A stretch of 5,112 bases of DNA, from NCBI GenBank assembly GCA_016937135.1, contig JAFGWO010000262.1, forward strand, positions 1 to 5,112, read 5' to 3'. Within the stretch, counting starts at the first letter, position 1, and every line of letters starts with the position of its first letter. Source of the DNA: Pseudomonadota bacterium. GTDB lineage: Bacteria > BMS3Abin14. The notes below the pieces were generated by a model, which had not been told where the DNA came from, made no database searches, and saw only the letters and a list, made by a program, of their open reading frames with translations. Both the position numbers and the translations under genes were made by a program. Below are positions 1 to 5,112 of this stretch, in pieces.

Positions 1-78
1 CCCGCACGCCGATCCTGTATGGCGCCGCCCGAAGAGTTGGGTTAGAATAAAAAACGTAAAAAAGAAAGGAGCCGAAAC

Positions 79-675
79 TTGAGCAGCCAGGAACACCAGA
101 TCACCCCGAGGCAGACCTTTGCCCTCCTGAATTTGATATGGGCCTTTTTTGCCGTCCTTATCCTCGTCTTTTTCCTGATCGGGCTGATTTTCCGAAGAGA
201 GCCCGTCAATTCAGTGAACCTTTATATCTCCGCGGTCATCATGGCCATTTTGAGCATCCTGATCCTTTTTTTCCAGGGAAAGATGAGAGGAAACCTTGCG
301 GACGGGCGGCTCTTTCCCCGTCTCCTGGACCTGGATTCCTGGGGGCTCAACCCCAAAGCCGCGGCCAAGCTGAGAGTCCTGGAACTGCCCCAAAGGGCCG
401 AACGGCTCATGCTTCAGGCCCACGTGGTTTTCAGGACCCTGATCTGGCTTACGTCCATTCTGGTGGCGTCTTTCGGCCTCGTGCTGACCCTGCTGGGCGG
501 GCGTTACCGGTTCATGGTCCTCTTCGGGATCGTGGCCCTGACCGTCATCTTCTACAATTATCCCAGTTATCCGATGTTCATCCAGCAGCAGAAAAGGTGG
601 CAGGGGTTTCTGGAGACGAAAACGGCGAGAAGGATCCTTAAAAAGGAAAAGGCGGCCGCGGGGGACCAGAAATAA
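79..675 (+). CDS. Hypothetical four-helix integral membrane protein
   Basis: I do not recognise the family. The 198-residue product has four hydrophobic segments at about residues 13-37, 47-66, 115-139 and 144-160. The loop between segments two and three (67-114) and the C-terminal tail (169-198) are rich in Arg and Lys. By the positive-inside rule both face the cytoplasm, giving an N-in/C-in topology in the inner membrane. There is no cleavable signal peptide, no Cys and no catalytic motif that I can identify. The start is TTG at 79, chosen because AAAGGAG at 65-71 lies 7 nt upstream and the first in-frame Met is well inside the second helix (residue 55). The tail ends in a basic, Ala-rich stretch. 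The gene stands alone on this strand and converges with the Sel1-repeat gene, with 45 nt between stop codons. It is convincingly coding; the function is unknown. Confidence 0.82.
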   Translation: MSSQEHQITPRQTFALLNLIWAFFAVLILVFFLIGLIFRREPVNSVNLYISAVIMAILSILILFFQGKMRGNLADGRLFPRLLDLDSWGLNPKAAAKLRVLELPQRAERLMLQAHVVFRTLIWLTSILVASFGLVLTLLGGRYRFMVLFGIVALTVIFYNYPSYPMFIQQQKRWQGFLETKTARRILKKEKAAAGDQK

Positions 676-720
676 GGGAAGAAGGACGCCCGAGGCCGCT
701 GTGTCCGCGATCACTCCCCT

Positions 721-1449
721 TCAGGCGGGGTCCATGCGTTTCCTGTTTGCCCCCTCAATCCTCTCCTCCAGATCCCGGGCAAGGTAATGGCCCGGGTCCA
801 GGGTCTTCATCGACGCGAGGCAATCCAGCGCCTTGACGAGGTCTCCCCCGGATATGAACCTTTTCCCGAGCTCGAAGAACATGGCGAGGACCTGCTCCCC
901 GGAAGTCTGCATCACCAGTCCCTGAGCCATCATCTCCCCAAGGAAAAATACGGCACCGGCCTCACCCTGACCGGCTGCCTTCAGGAAATATTCTTCGGCC
1001 CGCAGGTCATCCCGGGCCACCCCCATCCCGTCCAGGAGGAGGCGGCCGAAAAGGAGCTGGCCGTAAGGGTCCCCGTCGCGGGCCGATGACTGGATGGCCT
1101 GCACCACGGGCGAGTCTTTCCGGAATCCGGCTCCTTTCAGCATCAGGGTCCCGAGTTTTCCTTTCGCCCCCCCATCGCCCTTCTTTGAGGCCTGCCAGAA
1201 CCAGAGGGCGGCTTCATCGAGGTCCCGCGCCCTTCCAAGCCCCTGTTCGCAGGCGATCCCCAGGTTGAACATGGAAGTGATGTCTCCTCCCTGGGCGGCC
1301 TCAAGAAGCCATTTCAAACCTTCCTCGCGTCCCTCGGGGGCATGATCACCAGACAACAGGAGAAAGGTGCCGAGGGATGCCTGGGCCTGGACATTCCCGG
1401 CTGCCGCTGCCCTCCGTAGTTCCTGCAGATCCCCGTGCCGATCCACCAT
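721..1449 (-). CDS. Sel1-repeat (SLR/TPR-like) protein
   Basis: This 242-residue product is built from helical Sel1-like repeats. Recognisable units lie at about residues 18-53 (A-x-A-x3-LG, then a later WLLEAA), 54-90 (MFNLGIACEQG followed by ALWFWQAS), a degenerate one at 91-122, 126-160 (GQLLFGRLLLDGMGV followed by AEEYFLKAA) and 162-195 (AVFFLGEMMAQG). Residues about 203-232 resemble a final TPR-type helix pair. Proteins of this kind are protein-protein interaction scaffolds, often in signalling or envelope-stress pathways, and carry no enzymatic activity themselves. No signal peptide or membrane helix is present, so it is probably cytoplasmic, which is less common than the secreted Sel1 proteins. 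The ATG start at 1449 is supported by a strong AAGGAGG-type ribosome site at about 1453-1460. It is divergent from the phoH-like gene and convergent with the membrane protein. Its partner cannot be inferred. Confidence 0.88.
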   Translation of the reverse strand: MVDRHGDLQELRRAAAAGNVQAQASLGTFLLLSGDHAPEGREEGLKWLLEAAQGGDITSMFNLGIACEQGLGRARDLDEAALWFWQASKKGDGGAKGKLGTLMLKGAGFRKDSPVVQAIQSSARDGDPYGQLLFGRLLLDGMGVARDDLRAEEYFLKAAGQGEAGAVFFLGEMMAQGLVMQTSGEQVLAMFFELGKRFISGGDLVKALDCLASMKTLDPGHYLARDLEERIEGANRKRMDPA

Positions 1450-1460
1450 GCCTCCTCCTT

Positions 1461-1475
1461 CCGGGAAAAGCCCGG
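1461..1475 (-). other. Hairpin in the leader of the Sel1 gene
   Basis: CCGGG at 1461-1465 and CCCGG at 1471-1475 form a 5-bp GC-only stem with a 5-nt loop. In the Sel1-gene transcript this hairpin lies directly upstream of the ribosome site (about 1453-1460), so it could influence ribosome access. A nearly identical 15-bp sequence occurs inside the exbB-like gene at 4513-4527. It may be chance. Confidence 0.3.
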
Positions 1476-1504
1476 ATCATGGAAAGGAAAATGATGTCAC
1501 AGGG

Positions 1505-1528
1505 TAAACGTTTAGCATTAAACGTTCA
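1505..1528. promoter_or_regulatory. Paired palindromic operator-like element
   Basis: TAAACGTTTA at 1505-1514 is a perfect 10-bp palindrome. TAAACGTTCA at 1519-1528 is a near copy 14 bp further on. The inner arms, AACGTTTA at 1507-1514 and TAAACGTT at 1519-1526, also form an 8-bp inverted repeat around a GCAT spacer. The element is AT-rich within GC-rich surroundings and sits between two divergent genes, 56 bp upstream of the Sel1 gene start and about 80 bp before the rightward promoter. A dimeric repressor or activator site is a reasonable reading. On the minus strand it also contains TTGAAC and TTTAAT, which could be parts of the Sel1 gene promoter. The structure is directly visible; the regulatory role is inference. 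Confidence 0.4.
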
Positions 1529-1610
1529 ACCGTCCTCCTTCCCCCTGAGGTCCTTTTCCCGGGGGCATTATGGAGGATGCCGCAGAATTTCCCGGTGTCT
1601 TAAACCTCCC

Positions 1611-1638
1611 TTTACACCACCGGCAGTGGCGGTATAAA
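1611..1638 (+). promoter_or_regulatory. Sigma70-like promoter for the phoH-like operon
   Basis: TTTACA at 1611-1616 (5 of 6 to the TTGACA consensus) is followed after 16 bp by TATAAA at 1633-1638 (5 of 6 to TATAAT). Transcription would begin near 1645, giving a leader of about 70 nt before the TTG start at 1716. It is the best sigma70-type match in the intergenic region, and no comparable one was noticed between the four downstream genes, so it probably drives the whole phoH-omp-exbB-exbD unit. Confidence 0.55.
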
Positions 1639-1653
1639 TTGATCCTTCCAGAC

Positions 1654-1678
1654 AGGCCTGATCCGAGGGGCCTTTTTT
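1654..1678 (+). terminator. Weak terminator/attenuator-like hairpin in the phoH leader
   Basis: AGGCC at 1654-1658 pairs with GGCCT at 1669-1673 around a 10-nt loop, and the stem runs into six T residues at 1673-1678. It lies after the predicted promoter and before the phoH-like start, so it would act as an attenuator of that operon; no other rightward gene ends just before it. The stem is only 5 bp, so termination, if any, would be partial. A chance inverted repeat next to a T run is quite possible. Confidence 0.25.
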
Positions 1679-1701
1679 GTCCTGTCCCCGTCCAATACCC
1701 C

Positions 1702-1706
1702 GGAGG
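1702..1706 (+). promoter_or_regulatory. Ribosome binding site that fixes the phoH-like start
   Basis: GGAGG at 1702-1706 lies 9 nt before TTG at 1716. The same frame can be extended up to TTG at 1677, but that would place this ribosome site inside the coding region and add 13 residues before the MKNFVLDTN sequence at which PIN domains normally begin. The site therefore selects 1716. Confidence 0.7.
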
Positions 1707-1715
1707 AAAACCGCC

Positions 1716-3095
1716 TTGAAGAATTTTGTCCTGGACACGAACGTCATCATCTATTCCCCCAACTGTCTCGAGACCTTCGAGGAGAATAACGTCATCATCC
1801 CTTCGGTCATTCTGGAGGAACTGGACAATTTCAAGAAGAACTACGATCCCAGGGGATTCGCCGCCAGGCAGTTTTCGAGGCAGCTAGACGAGCTCAGGGT
1901 CAAGGGCGACCTTCTCAAAGGGGTCCAGACGGGGAGCGGGGGACACGTTTTCGTCCGGTTCTACGATGAAAAAATAAGCCTCCCCCGTGAAATGGGGGCC
2001 TACAGGGAGAAAACCCCGGCCGACAACATCATCCTCAACGTCGCCCTGAGCGTGAAGAAAGAGTCCAATCTCGCGACCATCGTCGTCAGCAAGGATATCA
2101 ATGTCCGGATCAAGGCCAACATCCTGGGAATCGAATCGGAGGACTACTATCACAACAAAACGGTCTCCACAGTGGATGAAGAAGGGGTTTTCATCCTGGT
2201 CCCTTCCGGCTACATAGACAGGCTTTACAAGGAAAAAATCCTCCCGGCCGAGGGATACAGAAGCGACGACGAGGAATTTACCCCCCACGCCAACGATTAC
2301 CTTCTGGTCAAAAACGAGGCCGATCTGAACCAGAGCGCCCTTGTCCAGTACCGGAAGGACGAAAAAAACGAAGGGTTCTTCCATCTTCTCGGAAAAATGG
2401 AGGATGTTTTCGGGATAAGGCCGCGGAACCACAAGCAGCGGTTTCTGATGGAGGCCATTTTGGACCAGGGGATCGATATCGTTTTCGCCATGGGCATCGC
2501 CGGGAGCGGAAAGACCCTCGTGTCCCTGGCCTGCGCCCTCGAGATGGTCCTGGAGGAACGATACAAGCGTCTGATCATCGCCCGTCCCATTATCCCCATG
2601 GGGCCGGATCCCGGTGCCCTTCCGGGGACCGAGTTTGAAAAGGTCCGGCCCTGGCTCCAACCCATTTACGACAACCTGGAATTTCTCCTGGACAACCTGG
2701 CTAACGGGTCCGGGCACGGAAAGGGAAAAGAGCTTTTCTCCAGCGGGCGCGACATCACCTTGCAGTACCTTTTCGATTCGAAGGTCATCGAGGTCCAGCC
2801 GCTGGCCTACATCCGCGGCCGCAGCGTTTCCAACGGGATTTTCATGATCGATGAAGCGCAGAATCTCACCCCTCACGAGATAAAGACCATCGTCACCCGG
2901 GCAGGGGAAAACACCAAGATCCTCCTGACGGGGGACATCTATCAGATTGACAGCCCCTATATGACTTCCACGGACAACGGCCTGGCCGTTGCCTCCGAAA
3001 AATTCCGCATGTCGGACCAGCGTGTTTCGGCGAGTCTCTTCCTTGACAAGGGGGAAAGAAGCCGACTGGCCACCATAGCGGCGAGCATTCTGTGA
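1716..3095 (+). CDS. PIN-PhoH family protein (PIN RNase domain + PhoH ATPase)
   Basis: This 459-residue protein joins an N-terminal PIN domain (about 3-145) to a C-terminal PhoH-type P-loop ATPase (about 235-459), as in the PhoH2/YlaK type. The PIN acidic residues are all present: D7 in LDTNVII, E34/E35 in VILEELDNF, D103 in PADNIIL and D127 in SKDINVR, so the nuclease site looks intact. The ATPase half has Walker A GIAGSGKT at 260-267, RPIIPMG at 290-296, PWLQPIYDNLEFL at about 312-324, IRGRS at 366-370, Walker B FMIDEAQNLTPHEIKT at 376-391 and LTGDIYQID at 404-412. Studied relatives such as mycobacterial PhoH2 couple ATP-dependent RNA unwinding to sequence-selective RNA cleavage; the activity here is inferred. 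TTG at 1716 is used, with GGAGG 9 nt upstream. It is full length and first in a four-gene unit, 10 nt before the outer membrane barrel. No antitoxin-like partner lies beside it. Confidence 0.95.
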   Translation: MKNFVLDTNVIIYSPNCLETFEENNVIIPSVILEELDNFKKNYDPRGFAARQFSRQLDELRVKGDLLKGVQTGSGGHVFVRFYDEKISLPREMGAYREKTPADNIILNVALSVKKESNLATIVVSKDINVRIKANILGIESEDYYHNKTVSTVDEEGVFILVPSGYIDRLYKEKILPAEGYRSDDEEFTPHANDYLLVKNEADLNQSALVQYRKDEKNEGFFHLLGKMEDVFGIRPRNHKQRFLMEAILDQGIDIVFAMGIAGSGKTLVSLACALEMVLEERYKRLIIARPIIPMGPDPGALPGTEFEKVRPWLQPIYDNLEFLLDNLANGSGHGKGKELFSSGRDITLQYLFDSKVIEVQPLAYIRGRSVSNGIFMIDEAQNLTPHEIKTIVTRAGENTKILLTGDIYQIDSPYMTSTDNGLAVASEKFRMSDQRVSASLFLDKGERSRLATIAASIL

Positions 3096-3105
3096 GAGGA
3101 ATGAT

Positions 3106-4221
3106 GTGGTTTTCCGTATTTGTCGAAGGCCCCCCGGATGGGCGGGGGGTGCCCTGATCGTCCTGGTTCTTCTCCTCCTCCCGGCCCTGGTCCAGAGTCA
3201 GGAAAGGTTGGGACCGTTAGAGGATCTGGAGGAATATTTGGAGAGGGCGGCCCCGCAGGCCCCTACCGGCATGTCCATCGCCCCTATACTGGCCTATGAG
3301 CCGACCCTGGGGACCCTCTTCGGGGGGGCGGCTTTTCTCCAGAGGCCCTATGATCCCCATTTCCGGCTCTTTTCCAGGGCTGCGTTTTCCACCCGGGGGG
3401 AATACAGCGTGCTGGCCAACTACAGGAGATGGTACGGTTGGGCCAAATTTTTCCATCTGGAAGTCGAGATCGACGATTTTTCCAGGCCCTATTACGGGGA
3501 GGGGATGGACACCAGCGCCGACGACAGGATCATGCTGGACGGAACCACAGGCCGGCTTTTCTACTGGTTCAACATTGAGAAAAGAGGCGCCATGAGCACC
3601 GGTCCCTTTATCGATTTAAGGGCCACGGACCGTCAAGGGGTCGACGGAACCGAGGTCCCCCCTCCCGATTTCGATGAAGCGACCCTGGCTGTTGGATATC
3701 TTGTAAATTACGATTCCAGGGACAGCGTTCTTAGCCCCACGGACGGCATGTTCAACACCGTGACGTTGCGCCTTGCCCCTTCCCCTCTTTCCACCGCCGG
3801 AGGGGATCGGACCTTTTTCCAGGCGGAAGTGGACCATCGCGGGTTTGCGTCCCTCGGCTGCGGGGTCGCTTTCGCGGGGAGAATCTACGCGGGGGGATCG
3901 TGGGGGGCCCCCGATTATCATTTCCGGTACAACCTGGGGGGGCCCTACCTTCTGCGGGGGTTTTTCGCCAACCGTTTCCGTGGAGACAAGTTCTACTCGG
4001 TTCAGGGTGAGCTTCGAAAGCACCTTTGCTGGATCGGAAGCGGGGCCGTGTTCGCGGAGATCGGGGAAGCTTCAGACGGTTGGTTCGACTCCCCGGAGGT
4101 TTCCGCAGGTGCCGGACTGCGGTTTACCCTGCCCCCCGATCATGTTGCCAAGGCAAGGCTGGATTTTGCCTGGTCCAAAGACCAGCAGTCGATATATTTT
4201 ATTTTCGGGGAAGCGTTCTAG
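3106..4221 (+). CDS. BamA/TamA-like (Omp85, POTRA-less) outer membrane beta-barrel protein
   Basis: This 371-residue protein begins with a signal peptide: basic residues at 4-8, a hydrophobic core at about 16-29, and likely cleavage near VQS-QE at 31/32. There is no lipobox. After a linker of about 25 residues it appears to be all beta-barrel, ending in Phe as outer membrane barrels do (IYFIFGEAF). Omp85/surface-antigen hallmarks are NYDSRDSVLSPTDG at 201-214 and the LRGF motif at 283-286, which in this superfamily sits in the loop folded into the barrel. No POTRA repeats precede the barrel, unlike BamA (about 800 residues), so it fits the short Omp85-like group whose cargo is mostly unknown. 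The GTG start at 3106 has GAGAGGA at 3094-3100; the ATG codons at 3101 and 3104 are out of frame. It follows phoH by 10 nt and precedes exbB by 37 nt. The superfamily call is firm; the substrate is unknown. Confidence 0.85.
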   Translation: MVFRICRRPPGWAGGALIVLVLLLLPALVQSQERLGPLEDLEEYLERAAPQAPTGMSIAPILAYEPTLGTLFGGAAFLQRPYDPHFRLFSRAAFSTRGEYSVLANYRRWYGWAKFFHLEVEIDDFSRPYYGEGMDTSADDRIMLDGTTGRLFYWFNIEKRGAMSTGPFIDLRATDRQGVDGTEVPPPDFDEATLAVGYLVNYDSRDSVLSPTDGMFNTVTLRLAPSPLSTAGGDRTFFQAEVDHRGFASLGCGVAFAGRIYAGGSWGAPDYHFRYNLGGPYLLRGFFANRFRGDKFYSVQGELRKHLCWIGSGAVFAEIGEASDGWFDSPEVSAGAGLRFTLPPDHVAKARLDFAWSKDQQSIYFIFGEAF

Positions 4222-4239
4222 AAATCGGGGAACCGCTTC
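4210..4239 (+). other. Intercistronic hairpin over the omp stop codon
   Basis: GAAGCG at 4210-4215 pairs with CGCTTC at 4234-4239, and TTC at 4216-4218 can extend the stem with GAA at 4230-4232, leaving one bulged C. The loop carries the TAG stop of the outer membrane gene. The T run at 4250-4254 is too far away for a classical terminator. It could act in mRNA processing or in setting different outer membrane versus motor protein levels. The pairing is visible; the role is inference. Confidence 0.3.
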
Positions 4240-4258
4240 TGAAAGGGGGTTTTTCCCT

Positions 4259-4873
4259 GTGACCGAAACGGGACTTGGTTTTCTAATAAAAGGCGGGATC
4301 CTTATGGTCCCCATCCTTATCTGTTCCATAATCGGGGTGGCCCTCATCCTGGATCGGCTTTACACGTACCGAAGGATGGGGATCGGGGGTTTCGAGATGG
4401 CCAAGGGAGTCAAAAACGCCCTCGCAAGGCGTGATTTCGCCGGCGCGGCCGTTTTACTTGACGGGGTTGCGAACGCCGGCTCAAGGGTTCTCAGGGAGAC
4501 CTTTTACAGGCTCCGGGAAAATCCCGGCAGCATCAGATCTTCCTACACCATTGCCGCCGCGGGGCTGATCAGGGAAATGGAAAAATCCCTCAAAGGGCTT
4601 GCCACTGTGGCAACGATTTCCCCCCTGCTGGGCCTTCTGGGGACGGTGGTGGGAATGATCCGCGCTTTTATCCAGATCGAGAGCCACGGGGCCGCGGTCA
4701 ACCCCGGACTCCTGGCCGGGGGCATTTGGGAAGCCCTTCTGACAACGGCCGCCGGACTGACTGTCGCTATCCCCTGCCTCATGTTCTACAATTATTTTCA
4801 GGGCAGGATCGAGCATGTGGAAGGGGAGCTCGGAAGCGTGGGAATGGAACTGGAACATGCTGCTTCAAAGTAA
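4259..4873 (+). CDS. ExbB/TolQ/MotA-family proton channel subunit
   Basis: This 204-residue inner membrane protein has the three-helix ExbB/TolQ plan: TM1 at about 12-32 (ILMVPILICSIIGVALI), a cytoplasmic domain at about 33-110, TM2 at about 112-137 (LATVATISPLLGLLGTVVGM) and TM3 at about 155-180 (EALLTTAAGLTVAIP). The last two segments are the family signature and hold the conserved polar residues lining the proton path. With ExbD/TolR it forms a motor that uses the proton gradient to drive TonB- or Tol-dependent work at the outer membrane. The short length and the GFLIKGGILMVP N-terminus look more like ExbB than TolQ, but the two cannot be separated securely without a tree. The GTG start at 4259 has AAAGGGGG at 4242-4249; the open frame extends far upstream within the omp gene, but that part is not this family. 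The ExbD-like gene overlaps its end by 17 nt. Confidence 0.93.
   Translation: MTETGLGFLIKGGILMVPILICSIIGVALILDRLYTYRRMGIGGFEMAKGVKNALARRDFAGAAVLLDGVANAGSRVLRETFYRLRENPGSIRSSYTIAAAGLIREMEKSLKGLATVATISPLLGLLGTVVGMIRAFIQIESHGAAVNPGLLAGGIWEALLTTAAGLTVAIPCLMFYNYFQGRIEHVEGELGSVGMELEHAASK
4486..4532 (+). repeat. 47-bp direct repeat, internal copy within exbB
   Basis: This segment of the exbB-like gene, encoding about residues 77-91 (VLRETFYRLRENPGS), is identical base for base to the last 47 bases of the window. Identity starts at GGTTC and the preceding base differs (G here, C at 5065). The offset is 580 bp. This copy fits its reading frame and family context well, so it is the genuine one. Confidence 0.9.
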
Positions 4874-5112
4874 CCTGATAGCCCTGTGTCCGAAAAGAAG
4901 GCGGATGATGTAGCTGGGCATCACCCCTCTGATCGACATTATTTTCCTCCTCCTCATCTTTTTCATGCTGACCTCAAGATTTGTCGTCCATGAGGGGATC
5001 GGTCTGGAACTCCCCGTCACACAGGCCCCCCATACACTGGAAGCGGAGGAGGTCCGCGAGATCACGGTTCTCAGGGAGACCTTTTACAGGCTCCGGGAAA
5101 ATCCCGGCAGCA
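4857..5112 (+). CDS. ExbD/TolR-family biopolymer transport protein, in-frame TAG at 4911, 3' end cut off
   Basis: Reading from ATG 4857 gives an 18-residue basic N-terminus ending KRRRMM, then TAG at 4911-4913, then LGITPLIDIIFLLLIFFML, the hallmark ExbD/TolR transmembrane helix with its essential Asp (codon 4929-4931, in PLIDII). RFVVHEGIGLELPVTQAP follows and matches the start of the periplasmic domain. The protein would be the proton-carrying partner of the ExbB-like subunit. The TAG falls where family members often have Glu (as in EINLTPLID), so a single GAG-to-TAG change explains it. Causes could be a true nonsense mutation, a base-call error or amber recoding. Re-initiation at ATG 4965 would lose most of the helix. 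ATG 4857 overlaps the exbB end and has only a weak ribosome site. From 5066 the frame runs into a copy of exbB sequence, so the last 15 residues are suspect. The family call is firm; the gene's integrity is not. Confidence 0.8.
5066..5112 (+). repeat. 47-bp direct repeat, terminal copy at the window edge
   Basis: This is an exact copy of 4486-4532, running to the last base of the window. It falls inside the ExbD-like frame and is read in the same codon phase as in exbB. A repeat ending exactly at the sequence edge is typical of an assembly-graph junction, though a real 580-bp-offset duplication of exbB sequence cannot be excluded from this window. Confidence 0.9.

Noticed and set aside
43..48. 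TAGAAT as a -10 box for the first gene
   Set aside because: No acceptable -35 hexamer lies 16-18 bp upstream, so a promoter cannot be supported.
1..50. Possible tail of an upstream gene, with one frame ending in LYGAARRVGLE and TAA at 48-50
   Set aside because: Only about 15 codons are available, other frames are also open, and the sequence matches no family I can name. It is too short to support a call.
676..720. Bidirectional terminator between the convergent stop codons
   Set aside because: I found no GC stem followed by a T run on either strand in these 45 bases.
1491..1637. Small open frame (48 codons, ATG 1491) between the divergent genes, with an AAAGGA stretch in front
   Set aside because: The ribosome spacing is poor (2 nt to the first ATG), the composition is not protein-like, and the frame runs through the predicted promoter at 1611-1638.
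1716..2150. Reading the PIN domain as part of a VapBC-type toxin-antitoxin pair
   Set aside because: The PIN domain is fused to a PhoH ATPase, and no small antitoxin-like gene precedes it on the same strand.
1884..2876. Long open frame of 330 codons on the minus strand opposite the phoH-like gene
   Set aside because: It is a shadow of the PIN-PhoH coding sequence, whose family motifs are unambiguous, and its own translation resembles no protein.
3773..4258. N-terminal extension of the exbB frame back into the omp gene
   Set aside because: It overlaps well-supported barrel sequence, and the ExbB family starts at the GTG 4259 position with its own ribosome site.
4886..4922. Alternative exbD start at GTG 4886 in another frame (VSEKKADDVAG) that avoids the TAG
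   Set aside because: It would need a frameshift to reach the transmembrane helix, has no ribosome site, and gives an acidic leader instead of the basic one normal before an ExbD helix.

Overview
The window looks like a chromosomal piece of a Gram-negative bacterium of fairly high GC content. The envelope genes (a signal-peptide-bearing outer membrane beta-barrel and an ExbB/ExbD-type inner membrane motor) point to a two-membrane cell. The protein style and frequent TTG/GTG starts would fit Desulfobacterota (former Deltaproteobacteria) or a relative, but this is an impression and not a placement. No tRNA, rRNA, CRISPR array, insertion sequence or phage gene is visible.

Layout: (1) 79-675, plus strand, an unrecognised four-helix membrane protein. 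(2) 721-1449, minus strand, convergent with it, a cytoplasmic Sel1-repeat protein. (3) 1450-1715, a divergent intergenic region of 266 bp with a palindromic AT-rich operator-like element, a sigma70-like promoter facing right, and a weak attenuator-like hairpin. (4) 1716-3095, a full-length PIN-PhoH protein (RNase-type PIN domain fused to a PhoH ATPase). (5) 3106-4221, a POTRA-less BamA/TamA-like outer membrane barrel. (6) 4259-4873, an ExbB/TolQ/MotA-family proton channel subunit. (7) 4857 to the window end, its ExbD/TolR partner, interrupted by an in-frame TAG and cut off by the end of the sequence.

Genes 4-7 are co-directional with gaps of 10 nt, 37 nt and a 17-nt overlap, so they probably form one transcription unit starting at the promoter near 1611-1638. 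ExbB and ExbD normally form one proton-driven complex that energises TonB- or Tol-type work at the outer membrane. The neighbouring barrel is a plausible envelope partner, but nothing in the sequence proves a link. The PIN-PhoH protein is probably an RNA-directed housekeeping or stress enzyme that shares the transcript.

The two most unusual signals are both at the right edge. One is the amber codon inside exbD, just before its transmembrane helix. The other is an exact 47-bp copy of an internal exbB segment (4486-4532) forming the last 47 bases of the window (5066-5112). The edge position makes an assembly or base-calling artefact the leading explanation for both. I see no convincing new multi-gene system here.
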